Of a stretch of DNA of 64,000 nucleotides, positions 23,718 to 33,508 are shown in pieces. Each line of letters starts with the position of its first letter. Position 1 is the first letter of the stretch. Both the position numbers and the translations under genes were made by a program. Below the pieces are notes generated by a model. It worked only from the letters and a program-made list of their open reading frames with translations, had not been told where the DNA came from and did no database searches. This stretch comes from Bacteroides zoogleoformans (lineage in GTDB: Bacteria; Bacteroidota; Bacteroidia; Bacteroidales; Bacteroidaceae): contig NZ_CP027231.1 of assembly GCF_002998435.1 (NCBI RefSeq), forward strand, positions 2,583,001 to 2,647,000, read 5' to 3'.

Positions 23718-24806
23718 ATGAAAAAGAAAATGATTGCTATTTTGGTTTTACTCACCTTGTTCCTGATTGGCTGGGTGGGTCGTATGTTTTGGGTGGCTTC
23801 GGGCAAACAGCCGAGCGGCGAAAGGCTTGCTCGTTGCGAGCAGTCGCCTCATTGGAAAGACGGAAAGTTTCAGAACGAACACTACACACCGCAGCTTACG
23901 GGCAATGACAGTCCGGTACAGGCTCTGTGGAAGTTCTTGTTTAAAGAGATCCCCAACCTTAAACCCACCGCCGGCATTCCATTGGTAAAGGTTGACTTGA
24001 AGACAATCTCCCGTGATGAGGAGTTGTGTCTGTGGCTCGGTCATTCTACCATCTTCATACAAACGGGCAAGGTTCGTTTTTTATTCGACCCCGTATTGAC
24101 TAACGAACTGCCGGTGTGGCTTTTTATGAGACCTTTCAAGGGAACGGATACTTATACGCCCGACGATATTCCCGATATTGATTGTCTTGTCATTACGCAT
24201 GACCATTGGGACCATCTCGACTACAGCACCGTTGTGGCTTTGCGTTCCCGTGTGCGCGCAGTGATATGTCCCTTAGGTGTGGGGGAGCATTTTGAATATT
24301 GGGGGTACGATGCCGAGCGTATCCACGAACTTGACTGGGACGATGATTTTGCCGTCAATCCTTCCCTCACTTTGCACTGTTTGCCTTCCCGGCACTTTTC
24401 CGGGCGCTTGTTCGGAAACGGCAAGACCCTCTGGGCAAGTTATCTTATCGATGGCCCGCGTCGTATCTTCGTATCCGGAGACGGTGGTTACGACGACCGC
24501 TTTGCCCGTTATGGAAAGGCTTATCCCGACATCGACCTCGCCATTATGGAGAACGGCCAGTATGACAAAGGCTGGCGGCACATCCATGTCTTGCCTTCCG
24601 AACTTCCGCAGGCCATCAGTGACCTTGCTCCTCGGCGTGTGCTTACCTACCACAATTCCAAGTATGCTCTTGCCAATCATTCTTGGACAGAACCGCTCGA
24701 CAGCATCTATGCCAATGCGGAAGGCAAATCATGGCAACTGCTTACACCCCGAATCGGCGAGGCCATACAACTTGACCGACAACAGAGTTTTGACAAATGG
24801 TGGTGA
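23718..24806 (+). CDS. Membrane-anchored metallo-beta-lactamase-fold hydrolase (UlaG/NAPE-PLD-like)
   Basis: The protein has 362 residues. An N-terminal hydrophobic segment (residues 5-28) acts as signal anchor. The metal motif HDHWDHLD gives H161, H163, D165 and H166; later LPSRHFSGR, SGDGGYDDRF and TYHNSKYAL supply the remaining ligands. The sequence around WLGHSTIFIQTGKVRFLFDP is typical of the branch that includes UlaG and NAPE-phospholipase D. It probably hydrolyses a phosphoester or lactone in the periplasm; the substrate is unknown. Confidence 0.85.
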   Translation: MKKKMIAILVLLTLFLIGWVGRMFWVASGKQPSGERLARCEQSPHWKDGKFQNEHYTPQLTGNDSPVQALWKFLFKEIPNLKPTAGIPLVKVDLKTISRDEELCLWLGHSTIFIQTGKVRFLFDPVLTNELPVWLFMRPFKGTDTYTPDDIPDIDCLVITHDHWDHLDYSTVVALRSRVRAVICPLGVGEHFEYWGYDAERIHELDWDDDFAVNPSLTLHCLPSRHFSGRLFGNGKTLWASYLIDGPRRIFVSGDGGYDDRFARYGKAYPDIDLAIMENGQYDKGWRHIHVLPSELPQAISDLAPRRVLTYHNSKYALANHSWTEPLDSIYANAEGKSWQLLTPRIGEAIQLDRQQSFDKWW

Positions 24807-25116
24807 AACAGTCGGATGAAAAATCGGGATATATAAAGAAAAATAGTCTAAACCGATGACACAATCTTCCAAAACATCTTCGTGAGGGACTTTCTTCTAC
24901 TATTTTAGTATTCTTATAGATAATAATTGCATCCCGTTAAAGGGGAATAGTCTTCTTTTGCAGTACATCAATAGAAAAGATGCCGGCTTTTTGTGAACCG
25001 TGAAATACGGCAAGGCGTCAGAAAATCGCAAAGAAACCGATAAGGGTATAGGAAAAGCCTTTTACAGGTTCTTGATATACTGAAATAAACTATTAACCTT
25101 TAAACGATGATGTTAT
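24807..25116. other. Intergenic region ahead of the SusC/SusD locus
   Basis: 310 bp without a gene. TTCTTTTG at 24953-24960 is close to the -7 consensus and would give a ~150-nt leader before susC; no good -33 was found. The GH127-like locus would be controlled here by its HTCS, but no direct-repeat operator could be picked out by eye. Confidence 0.3.
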
Positions 25117-28100
25117 ATGAAGACACATGAGAAAAGAGCTTCGTTCAGCAGAGCTGTCATCTTACGAGTTGCAACCGGTTTTTTCCTTGTGACGGGTGCC
25201 GGAATCAGTCCCGTACAACTCTTTGCGGAAGTGGTAAGAACAGTGGGCATCGAGGCTGTGCGGCAGCAATCTGTTACGGTTACAGGTATTGTGAAAGACA
25301 AGAACGGCGACCCCGTCATTGGCGCCAACGTGCTTGAAAAAGGGACGATCAATGGTGTGATAACCGATATTGACGGCCGCTATACGCTGAAAGTACAAGG
25401 AGCCAATTCTGTATTATCCTTTTCTTATATCGGCTATAAAACCCAGGAAATCACTGTCGGGAATAACCGCCAACTCGATATCACGCTTCAAGATGACACG
25501 GAGTTGCTGGATGAAGTGGTGGTCATCGGCTACGGCACTCAGAAGAAGGGAGATGTGACGAGTGCCATTTCAAGCGTGAAAGCCGAGAACTTCGTAAAAG
25601 GGGCGGTGGCTGATGCCGGACAGTTGATTCAAGGCAAAGTGGCCGGACTGAACATTTCTTTACCCTCGGGAGACCCTACCGGAAATTCCCAAATAATGCT
25701 TCGCGGTATTTCATCTTTGAAGGGAGGAACTTCTCCGTTGGTACTGGTGGATGGAGTTCCCGGTAGTCTGAATACGGTAGCGCCGGAAGACATCGAATCC
25801 ATAGATGTGTTGAAAGACGGCTCTGCCACTGCTATCTACGGTACTCGCGGCACAAATGGTGTAATTATCATCACAACGAAACAAAGCCGTAAAGAAATGC
25901 CTCCTACCATCGATTACAACGGATATATGTCTGTCTCAAATATTTTAAAGAGGCCGGACTTCATGAGTGCCGACGACCTTCGACGGAAATGGAGTGAAGG
26001 ATATACGTTCAACGGTGCCAATCTGAAAGATTTCGGTGCCGATACCGATTGGTTGGGGGAACTGACCCGTACGGCAATATCTCATTCGCATAACTTGTCG
26101 TTGAGAGGCGGCAGCCGAAACACGAACTATACGGCATCGGCCAATTATACCAAACGCCAAGGAACTTTTATAAAAACTGACTTCGAAGCAATGAATGCCC
26201 GAATGGATATCAGTCATTCCATGTACGAGAATAAATTGACCGCCGACGTCAGTGTGTTTGTGAGCCAGCATACAATGCCGCGCAGCTGGAATACATACGC
26301 CTACAGACAGGCTTTAATCCATAATCCGACGGAGCCGATAAAAGACGAAGGAGGAAATTGGTTTGAACGTGACTTGTATTTCTACGATAACCCTGTGGCC
26401 TACATTCGTGAGACGATTGGTGAAATGAAGCGCAAAAATATCCGTTTCAATGGAGGCTTGACTTTCCGGCCGATTGAGTCCTTGATTTTGAAGGCTATGT
26501 ATGCACGTCGCAGTACAACAACTACTGACGGATATTATCAGACCAAGAAGCATGTATCTACCACCAAAAGCGGACGTAACGGTTATGCCTACCGCTATGA
26601 TTCTGATTTTGATAATAATTTAGTAGAGTTGACTGCCCATTTCCAGAAAGCCTTTGGAAAACACAATGTCAGTGCGTTGGTAGGTTATAATTATGAGGAC
26701 AATACGAATTCCAACATGTCAATGACCAACTATGATTTCCCGACAGATGCCTATTCGTATAATAAGATGGAAGCGGGCATGGCATTGAAACGCGGTGAAG
26801 CCTCCATGACCAGTTATAAGAGTTCCGACAAGCTGATTGGTGTATTTGCACGCGTCAGCTATAATTTCAATGATCGTTATTTATTGATGGCTTCTCTTCG
26901 TCACGAGGGTTCTTCCAAGTTTGGTAAAGATCATAAATGGGGTAATTTCCCCGGCATGTCTTTAGGCTGGAGAATTGATAAGGAAAACTTCATGAAGAGC
27001 TTGAATTGGCTGGATAACTTGAAGTTTCGTGTGGGATATGGCGTGACCGGTATTAATGTGGCAGCTCCGTACACTTCGCTTTCCGGATTGAATTACGAAG
27101 GAGCTTTTTTGTACAACGGCACATGGGTAAAAGCCTTGGAGACGGTTCGAAACAACAATGCCGATTTGCGTTGGGAAAAGAAGCATGAGTTCAACATCGG
27201 TTTGGATTGGGATATCCTGAACGGACGGGTGGGAGGCTCTGTCGACTACTACATCCGTAAGACCAAAGATGCACTTTGGGATTATCCCGTTCCTGTTCCG
27301 CCTTTTATGTTTTCGTCCATGCTGGCCAATGCTTCGGAAATGGAGAACAAGGGACTGGAGATTCTGGTACGCGCCATGCCTGTACAGACTGATCGTTTTA
27401 CTTGGAATACCAGCGTTTCTTATTCTACCAATACGAATAAAATCGTTGCTTTGTCAAGCGATAAATTTTCCATGACACAAGATTATTTCTATTCCGGTTA
27501 TACGGGTGAACCTATCCAGACAAGCACCCACATCGTACAGGTAGGTAAGGCCATCGGTACGTTCTATGGCTTGAAATCGGTTGATATCACGGAAGATGGA
27601 TTATGGTTGGTTGAAAACAAAAAAGGGGAACATGTATTGGCAACAGAGGCTGATGCTACAGACTGGCAGGTTTTGGGTAATGGCATTCCCAAACATTATC
27701 TGAATTGGAACAATACTTTCAAGTTCTTTGATTTTGATTTAAGTGTGAACATGCGTGGGGCTTTTGGTTTCCAGATATTGAATTTTCAACGTATGTATTA
27801 CGAAAATGCAAAACCGGAAATTCAATATAACCGCTTGAATTCGGCTTTCGATAAGGTCTACGGGAAAACTCAACTGAAAGATGAGCAACGATATGTTAGT
27901 TATTACATCGAAGATGGAGATTACTGGAAAATAGACAATGTAACCTTAGGATATACCGTCAAACTTCTCAAACAGAAAGTCATCAAAAATCTACGTGTGT
28001 ATGCATCGGTTCTGAATTTGGCTACCATTACGGGTTACAAAGGTATGGATCCTGAAGTTCCATTGAGCAGTAGCAGCTATGGGTTGCTGGATGCCGGCAC

Positions 28101-28164
28101 GGATAATAGAGACAAGTATCCTACCAATCGTACGTATACTTTCGGCGTTAACCTCACTTTCTAA
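25117..28164 (+). CDS. SusC-like TonB-dependent outer-membrane transporter
   Basis: The protein has 1015 residues. A long signal region is followed by a carboxypeptidase-regulatory-like domain (about 50-125, VTGIVKDKNGDPVIGANVLE), the TonB-box-containing link (ELLDEVVVIGYGTQKKGDVT), the plug (DAGQLIQGKVAGLNI, YGTRGTNGVIIITTK) and a 22-strand barrel. It imports oligosaccharide with its SusD partner, powered by TonB/ExbBD. It is the first gene of the polysaccharide utilisation locus, 27 bp before susD. Confidence 0.96.
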   Translation: MKTHEKRASFSRAVILRVATGFFLVTGAGISPVQLFAEVVRTVGIEAVRQQSVTVTGIVKDKNGDPVIGANVLEKGTINGVITDIDGRYTLKVQGANSVLSFSYIGYKTQEITVGNNRQLDITLQDDTELLDEVVVIGYGTQKKGDVTSAISSVKAENFVKGAVADAGQLIQGKVAGLNISLPSGDPTGNSQIMLRGISSLKGGTSPLVLVDGVPGSLNTVAPEDIESIDVLKDGSATAIYGTRGTNGVIIITTKQSRKEMPPTIDYNGYMSVSNILKRPDFMSADDLRRKWSEGYTFNGANLKDFGADTDWLGELTRTAISHSHNLSLRGGSRNTNYTASANYTKRQGTFIKTDFEAMNARMDISHSMYENKLTADVSVFVSQHTMPRSWNTYAYRQALIHNPTEPIKDEGGNWFERDLYFYDNPVAYIRETIGEMKRKNIRFNGGLTFRPIESLILKAMYARRSTTTTDGYYQTKKHVSTTKSGRNGYAYRYDSDFDNNLVELTAHFQKAFGKHNVSALVGYNYEDNTNSNMSMTNYDFPTDAYSYNKMEAGMALKRGEASMTSYKSSDKLIGVFARVSYNFNDRYLLMASLRHEGSSKFGKDHKWGNFPGMSLGWRIDKENFMKSLNWLDNLKFRVGYGVTGINVAAPYTSLSGLNYEGAFLYNGTWVKALETVRNNNADLRWEKKHEFNIGLDWDILNGRVGGSVDYYIRKTKDALWDYPVPVPPFMFSSMLANASEMENKGLEILVRAMPVQTDRFTWNTSVSYSTNTNKIVALSSDKFSMTQDYFYSGYTGEPIQTSTHIVQVGKAIGTFYGLKSVDITEDGLWLVENKKGEHVLATEADATDWQVLGNGIPKHYLNWNNTFKFFDFDLSVNMRGAFGFQILNFQRMYYENAKPEIQYNRLNSAFDKVYGKTQLKDEQRYVSYYIEDGDYWKIDNVTLGYTVKLLKQKVIKNLRVYASVLNLATITGYKGMDPEVPLSSSSYGLLDAGTDNRDKYPTNRTYTFGVNLTF

Positions 28165-28191
28165 GTCTAATCATACAAAAAGAGAACTGTC

Positions 28192-29811
28192 ATGAAACGA
28201 TTAAAATATAGCGCTTATGTACTCTGCGCATTTGCGATGCTCGGTATGAGCAGTTGTTTTAACTTGGATGAGACACCTTATTCGGAAATTGTTGAAGAAG
28301 AATATGTGCCGACCGAAGCCGATGAAGTCTCATTGTTGGCTACCACCTATTCCAAACTTCGCTATGTGATGGATTGGTATGGTTTGTTCGACCTGCAAGA
28401 AGAGCCCGGTGACGTTATCGTCACCCCTACTCGCCCCAATGGATGGGACGATGGCGGCACTTACAAACAGATGCACAAGCATACATGGGATAATCAACAG
28501 GGACAGCCTCAAAGCACCTGGTCTGTTTGCTTCGAGGGTATTGCCAATGCCAATAAGATATTGAAACGTGCCGATGAAGGTTTCTTTGCGGAAAACAGCA
28601 AACCGAAAGTCGTGGCTGAAGTAAGGGCCATCCGTGCGCTTTGGTACTCGATTCTTTGTGATACCCACGGCAACGTCCCGATTCAGACGACCTTCAGTGA
28701 GGATATTCCTATGCAATCTACCCGTAAAGAGGTCTTTGATTTCATTATCAAAGAGCTGAAAGAGGTGATGCCGGAGTTGTCTGTGGCCGTAGATAAGACT
28801 ACCTATGGACGACTGACTCAATGGGGAGCGAAATGCCTGATGGCCCGTATGTATTTGAATGCCGGTGTGTATACAGGTACTCCGATGTGGAGTGAATGCC
28901 TGGAACAATGTGATGAGATTATCAACAGCAATTTATTCCGGTTGGAATCGAACTATACGGATATCTTCAAGACAGACAATGCGGCCTGTGTGGAAACGAT
29001 TTTTGCCATTCCATACGATGAGGTTTATAACTCGGGTAGCAACAACGGGCCGGTGTTCGGGGCGCACATGAAGTTTCTGTCTTCAAACAGCCGCAAAGTA
29101 TTCGATATGCAATCCACTCCATGGGGAGGTTCGGCGGCAAATCCTCAGTTTATCAATAGCTATGACAATAGTGATATGCGGTTGAAGTATTCTTGGTTGC
29201 AAGGCGATCAATATAGTCCCGACGGCGTCTTGATTACCACATTCCCCAATAGACTGCCGAGCATTTATAAGACAGGAACAGATGACGGCTACCGTATAGG
29301 CAAGTATGAAATAAAAATAGGAGCCAAGAGCCTGCTGAGCAATGACTTTCCGTATTTCCGTTACGCGGAAGTATTGTTGATGAAAGCCGAATGCCTGCTC
29401 CGTTTAGGAAGGGATGAAGCGGAAGCCGCTAACCTTGTGTCACAAATTCGCGAACGCGCTTTCCGCGGGTCGGCTCATCCGGAAAGAGCAACGGTTGATG
29501 TAGCTTGGCTGAAGGGGGATACGCATATACGATATGGCACACTTGATGAGAATGGGAATGTGGATGCGGCAGGCAACACCGATCCTGTAGAATTAGGCGG
29601 ACTTTATGATGAATGGGGTTGGGAGTTTGCGGCCGAAGCTCGCCGCCGCATCGATATGATTCGGTTTGGAACCTTCCAAAAGAAGAGTTGGTTTAATCAT
29701 ACTCCGGCAGAGAACGATTTGAATGGGAATTCCATCTTATTCCCTATTCATTTGGAAGATTTGAATAAGAATCTTAATCTGCAACAGAATCCGGGCTATG
29801 CAGGCAGATAA
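28192..29811 (+). CDS. SusD-like glycan-binding lipoprotein
   Basis: The protein has 539 residues. The lipobox MSSC with Cys22 is followed by FNLDETPYSEI, the usual SusD start. The tetratricopeptide-rich core runs to about 330, and the conserved EVLLMKAECLLRLGR and LYDEWGWEFAAEARRRIDMIRFG lie near the C-terminus. It forms the lid of the SusC channel and binds the glycan. The ligand cannot be deduced, though the neighbouring enzyme points to arabinofuranose-containing chains. Confidence 0.95.
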   Translation: MKRLKYSAYVLCAFAMLGMSSCFNLDETPYSEIVEEEYVPTEADEVSLLATTYSKLRYVMDWYGLFDLQEEPGDVIVTPTRPNGWDDGGTYKQMHKHTWDNQQGQPQSTWSVCFEGIANANKILKRADEGFFAENSKPKVVAEVRAIRALWYSILCDTHGNVPIQTTFSEDIPMQSTRKEVFDFIIKELKEVMPELSVAVDKTTYGRLTQWGAKCLMARMYLNAGVYTGTPMWSECLEQCDEIINSNLFRLESNYTDIFKTDNAACVETIFAIPYDEVYNSGSNNGPVFGAHMKFLSSNSRKVFDMQSTPWGGSAANPQFINSYDNSDMRLKYSWLQGDQYSPDGVLITTFPNRLPSIYKTGTDDGYRIGKYEIKIGAKSLLSNDFPYFRYAEVLLMKAECLLRLGRDEAEAANLVSQIRERAFRGSAHPERATVDVAWLKGDTHIRYGTLDENGNVDAAGNTDPVELGGLYDEWGWEFAAEARRRIDMIRFGTFQKKSWFNHTPAENDLNGNSILFPIHLEDLNKNLNLQQNPGYAGR

Positions 29812-29908
29812 AAAAACGGAAAATGATGATTAACGGAGGTGATTTGAAAGCCCTATTTTGCTTGTTGAAGTAGGGCTTTGCACTGACTTTCAAAAAACAC
29901 AGATAAGA

Positions 29909-32900
29909 ATGAACAGATTTTTTCCTTTTATAATGGGATTATGTTTAGGAATAATCCCGGCAGATGCATCAGCCTTGAATTTAGATGAGAGTGATGTCTA
30001 TAAGATGCGGCCGAATGATGCCGGGATGCGGACCATCGCCTCGGTAGAGTCGATAGTGATTCATTGTCCAGTGGGAACGGTGCCCCGACTGCCTTATCAA
30101 GTATGGGTTACCTATTCGGATGGAAAGGCCGGATTTCGCCAAACCAGATGGAACAACGTCGCACTGGCCACCGAACAGCAACAGGCCGATGTTCGCACTC
30201 ATCCTGCGGGGAGCATATATATGATAAACGGTTATATCACAGGTGACAATACTACAGATAACGGATATCCCATCTCCGCAAGAATAGAAGTGATAAACCA
30301 AGGGTATAAGATTCCTCCTGCCGCCCCCATTGCAAGCACCGTTCCGTTGACCGATGTGACTATCGACGGCAATAACCGGCTGGCGTCGAACCGCGATTTA
30401 GCCATCAAAGAGATTGCTGGTTGGGATGTTACACAGCAGTTGTATAATTATCGGGATACGTACGGACTAAGCACGGAAGGGTATACTCGTTCCGATGGAT
30501 GGGACTCGCCGGATATCAAGTTGAAAGGGCATGGCTCGGGGCATTATATGTCGGCACTGGCATTGGCTTATGCTGTTGTTACGGATACTGCGCAGAAGTC
30601 TGTTTTGCGGCGCAATATCACCCGAATGGTCGACGAACTCCGTGAGTGCCAGGAACGCACCTTTGTATGGAGCAAAGAATTGGGAAGGTATCTTGAAGCA
30701 CGCGACTTTGCTCCCGAGGAGGTGTTAAAGGAAATGAAAGGAACATGGGAGGATTTTGATAAATACAAGACTCAATGGGCTACTTATGGCTATGGTTACC
30801 TGAATGCCATTCCAGCTCATCATCCGGCACTCATAGAGATGTATCGCGCCTACAATAACTCCGATTGGGTGTGGGCACCTTATTATTCCATTCATAAACA
30901 GTTGGCCGGGCTGATAGATATAGCCACTTACATGGATGACAAGGACGTTGCCGACAAGGCTCTTTTGATAGCCAAGGACATGGGGTTGTGGGTATGGAAC
31001 AGAATGCACTACCGCACTTATGTAAAGACGGACGGTACGCAAGATGAACGCAGAATGCGGCCGGGAAACCGCTATGAAATGTGGAACATGTACATTGCCG
31101 GAGAGGTAGGCGGCATCGGCGAATCTTTGGCGCGGCTTTCCGAGATGGTTGATAATCCGGAAGAGCGTATGCGCTTGATAGAAGCTTCCAATTGTTTTGA
31201 TAGCCCGGCTTTTTATGAACCTCTGTCGAGGAACATCGATGACATACGCAATAGGCATGCCAATCAGCATATTCCGATGATTATCGGTGCGTTAAGAAGC
31301 TATCTGACCAACAACAATCCTTTCTATTACAATCTGTCTGAGAATTTTTGGAGCTTGATACAGGGTCGCTACCGCTATTCTACCGGCGGCGTGGGTAACG
31401 GAGAAATGTTTCGACAACCCTATTCGCAGATATTAAGTATGGCCATGAATGGCTTTTCTGAAGGAGAAAGCCACCCGAACCCGAATATCAACGAGACTTG
31501 TTGCGCCTATAATCTGTTGAAACTGACCAAGGAGCTGAACTGTTTTAATCCTGACGATGCGCGGTATATGGATTATTACGAACGTACCCTTTATAACCAG
31601 ATTGTCGGTTCGCTGCATCCCACATGTTATCAGACCACCTACCAGTATGCGGTAGGGCTGGATGCTTCCAAGCCTTGGGGCAACAAGACACCGCAGTCTA
31701 CCTGCTGCGGTGGTACCGGATCAGAGAATCACCTGAAATATCAAGAGGCCACGTATTTCGTCTCGGATCATGCATTATGGGTGACTTTATACATGCCAAC
31801 CACTCTTCAATGGAAAGAGAAAGGAGTGACGTTGAGACAGGAATGCCGGTGGCCGGCAGAGAGTTCCGTCATCAAGATAGTAAGTGGAAAAGCCGACTTT
31901 TCGATGAAATTGCGTGTGCCTTATTGGGCAACCGAGGGGTTCGATATTAAAGTGAACGGAGTGCCGGTGGCCGACTACTATCAACCTTGCACTTACGCGG
32001 TAATTCCTTCTCGTCATTGGGAGGAGGGAGATGTGGTGGAAATAACCATGCCGTTCACTAAACACATCGATTATGGGCCTGATAAATTGCCTGCCGAAGT
32101 AGCCGGCCGGGGAGGGGTACCATTGGAGGCTTCTTGGGTGGGGACATTGATGTATGGCCCACTTGCCATGACGGCTACTGATATAAACGACTGGGCGGGA
32201 GCCACCCTGAATATCGATTCCCGCTTGGCTACCATCGTGACTGTGGAACCCGATGGCATGAAGACTGGCACTGACGGCAATTTATATACTTTCGTTCAGG
32301 GCGGGCACGTGTTTCAGCCGGACTATTATCGTCATGACCACTCGACCCATTATTTCCGTATCAACCACGTCAACTCTCCATCTTCGGAACTCAAGATAGC
32401 CTTATCCGCCAAGTTGAGGGATGTTACGGCTTATGATAAGAAGAATTATACAAAAACTACCTTCAACCGCTTGAAGAAGGCGGTGAAAGAAGGCGAAAAG
32501 ATGATGGGTGAGCCCATGGTCACGGAAACTGAAATCTCAACGGGAATGACGGTCATCGACGAGGCTGTCAAGGGATTAGTGGCTATCGGATTGGACAAAA
32601 GTAGTCTGCAGGCGGCTATCTATGCTGCCGAAAGTCGGGACTCATCTCTTTATACCACGGTAGGGTTTGAGGCTTTGCGGACAGAGCTTGGCGCGGCGCG
32701 CGAGGTAATGAATGGCGACAACAGACAGACAATGGTCGATCGCCGGACACTAGCCTTGCAAGACGCAGTTACCGCTCTGGTGGTGGCCGACAGTGTAGAC
32801 AAGGGTTCGTTGAAAGAACTCCTCAATGTGGGTATGGCGCGGGTGGCCGACCAAGAACGGTGGGAAGCCCTCGCTGTAAAAGTGCCGGAGCATGCTCCTT

Positions 32901-33247
32901 GGGCGCACTTTGGTTTCTCTCGTCTGAAACATGTGTTGGAAGAGGCTCAATGTGTATATGAAAATAAGGATAAAAATTACTCGCGGGAAGAAGTCAATGC
33001 GGTGGTCGCAACCCTGAATATGACCATTAACGCGATGCGTCCGGGCAATCTGCCGGAGATAGAAGATTTGCGCCCGTTATCTGCTTTGTTGAGACGCACG
33101 GGCACAGTGGACGAATTCACCGATAAGGCCCTGAAGGAAGCTGTGGACTACGCCCGAATGGTTATGAAATACGTAGCCGACGGTAGCGGTACGCAAGATA
33201 TGATAGAGGTTGCCATAGCCCGTTTGAAAACGGCGTCGGGACAATGA
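29909..33247 (+). CDS. GH127/GH146-like beta-L-arabinofuranosidase (DUF1680) with Ig-like and helical repeat modules
   Basis: From the ATG at 29909 the protein has 1112 residues. In order: signal peptide (about 1-21), Big_4-type Ig-like domain (about 45-130), DUF1680 catalytic region (about 140-790) starting WDVTQQLYNYRDTYGLS, and a C-terminal helical part (about 835-1112) of FIVAR-like repeats. The catalytic region keeps the Cys/Zn signature of GH127-related enzymes: NETCC (E529, C531, C532) and TCCGGTGSENH (C599, C600). These enzymes remove beta-L-arabinofuranose with a cysteine nucleophile. It follows SusD by 97 bp and is the only enzyme in the locus. The exact GH family is not certain. 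Confidence 0.82.
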   Translation: MNRFFPFIMGLCLGIIPADASALNLDESDVYKMRPNDAGMRTIASVESIVIHCPVGTVPRLPYQVWVTYSDGKAGFRQTRWNNVALATEQQQADVRTHPAGSIYMINGYITGDNTTDNGYPISARIEVINQGYKIPPAAPIASTVPLTDVTIDGNNRLASNRDLAIKEIAGWDVTQQLYNYRDTYGLSTEGYTRSDGWDSPDIKLKGHGSGHYMSALALAYAVVTDTAQKSVLRRNITRMVDELRECQERTFVWSKELGRYLEARDFAPEEVLKEMKGTWEDFDKYKTQWATYGYGYLNAIPAHHPALIEMYRAYNNSDWVWAPYYSIHKQLAGLIDIATYMDDKDVADKALLIAKDMGLWVWNRMHYRTYVKTDGTQDERRMRPGNRYEMWNMYIAGEVGGIGESLARLSEMVDNPEERMRLIEASNCFDSPAFYEPLSRNIDDIRNRHANQHIPMIIGALRSYLTNNNPFYYNLSENFWSLIQGRYRYSTGGVGNGEMFRQPYSQILSMAMNGFSEGESHPNPNINETCCAYNLLKLTKELNCFNPDDARYMDYYERTLYNQIVGSLHPTCYQTTYQYAVGLDASKPWGNKTPQSTCCGGTGSENHLKYQEATYFVSDHALWVTLYMPTTLQWKEKGVTLRQECRWPAESSVIKIVSGKADFSMKLRVPYWATEGFDIKVNGVPVADYYQPCTYAVIPSRHWEEGDVVEITMPFTKHIDYGPDKLPAEVAGRGGVPLEASWVGTLMYGPLAMTATDINDWAGATLNIDSRLATIVTVEPDGMKTGTDGNLYTFVQGGHVFQPDYYRHDHSTHYFRINHVNSPSSELKIALSAKLRDVTAYDKKNYTKTTFNRLKKAVKEGEKMMGEPMVTETEISTGMTVIDEAVKGLVAIGLDKSSLQAAIYAAESRDSSLYTTVGFEALRTELGAAREVMNGDNRQTMVDRRTLALQDAVTALVVADSVDKGSLKELLNVGMARVADQERWEALAVKVPEHAPWAHFGFSRLKHVLEEAQCVYENKDKNYSREEVNAVVATLNMTINAMRPGNLPEIEDLRPLSALLRRTGTVDEFTDKALKEAVDYARMVMKYVADGSGTQDMIEVAIARLKTASGQ

Positions 33248-33280
33248 ACCGCATTCCTTTTATGCGTTATGTTTGCAAAT

Positions 33281-33445
33281 ATGAAGCTGAAAAAGGCCGG
33301 CAGAAAATCTATTTATGCAAAATGGATGGAAAATAATGAAGAAAGCATTATTTTTACAAATTCGAGAGAAAAACCTCTCGAAAGACTTCTGATTGGTTGT
33401 GATGAGAAAGGCTGCCGGACACTGGATATCCGGAAAAGGGCATAA
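33281..33445 (+). CDS. Possible small ORF before the HTCS gene
   Basis: A 54-codon ATG frame (Lys/Arg-rich, with GCDEKGCRTLDIRKRA at the end) fills most of the 261-bp gap between the GH127-like gene and the HTCS gene. It contains a perfect 8-bp hairpin (TTCGAGAG/CTCTCGAA, 33361-33382). I do not recognise it and a chance frame in leader RNA is as likely. Confidence 0.2.
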   Translation: MKLKKAGRKSIYAKWMENNEESIIFTNSREKPLERLLIGCDEKGCRTLDIRKRA

Positions 33446-33508
33446 GGAAGATGTTCGGTGGTCTTATCGCATCAGCATCTCGGGAGGCAAAACCTTATAT
33501 GTGAAGAC

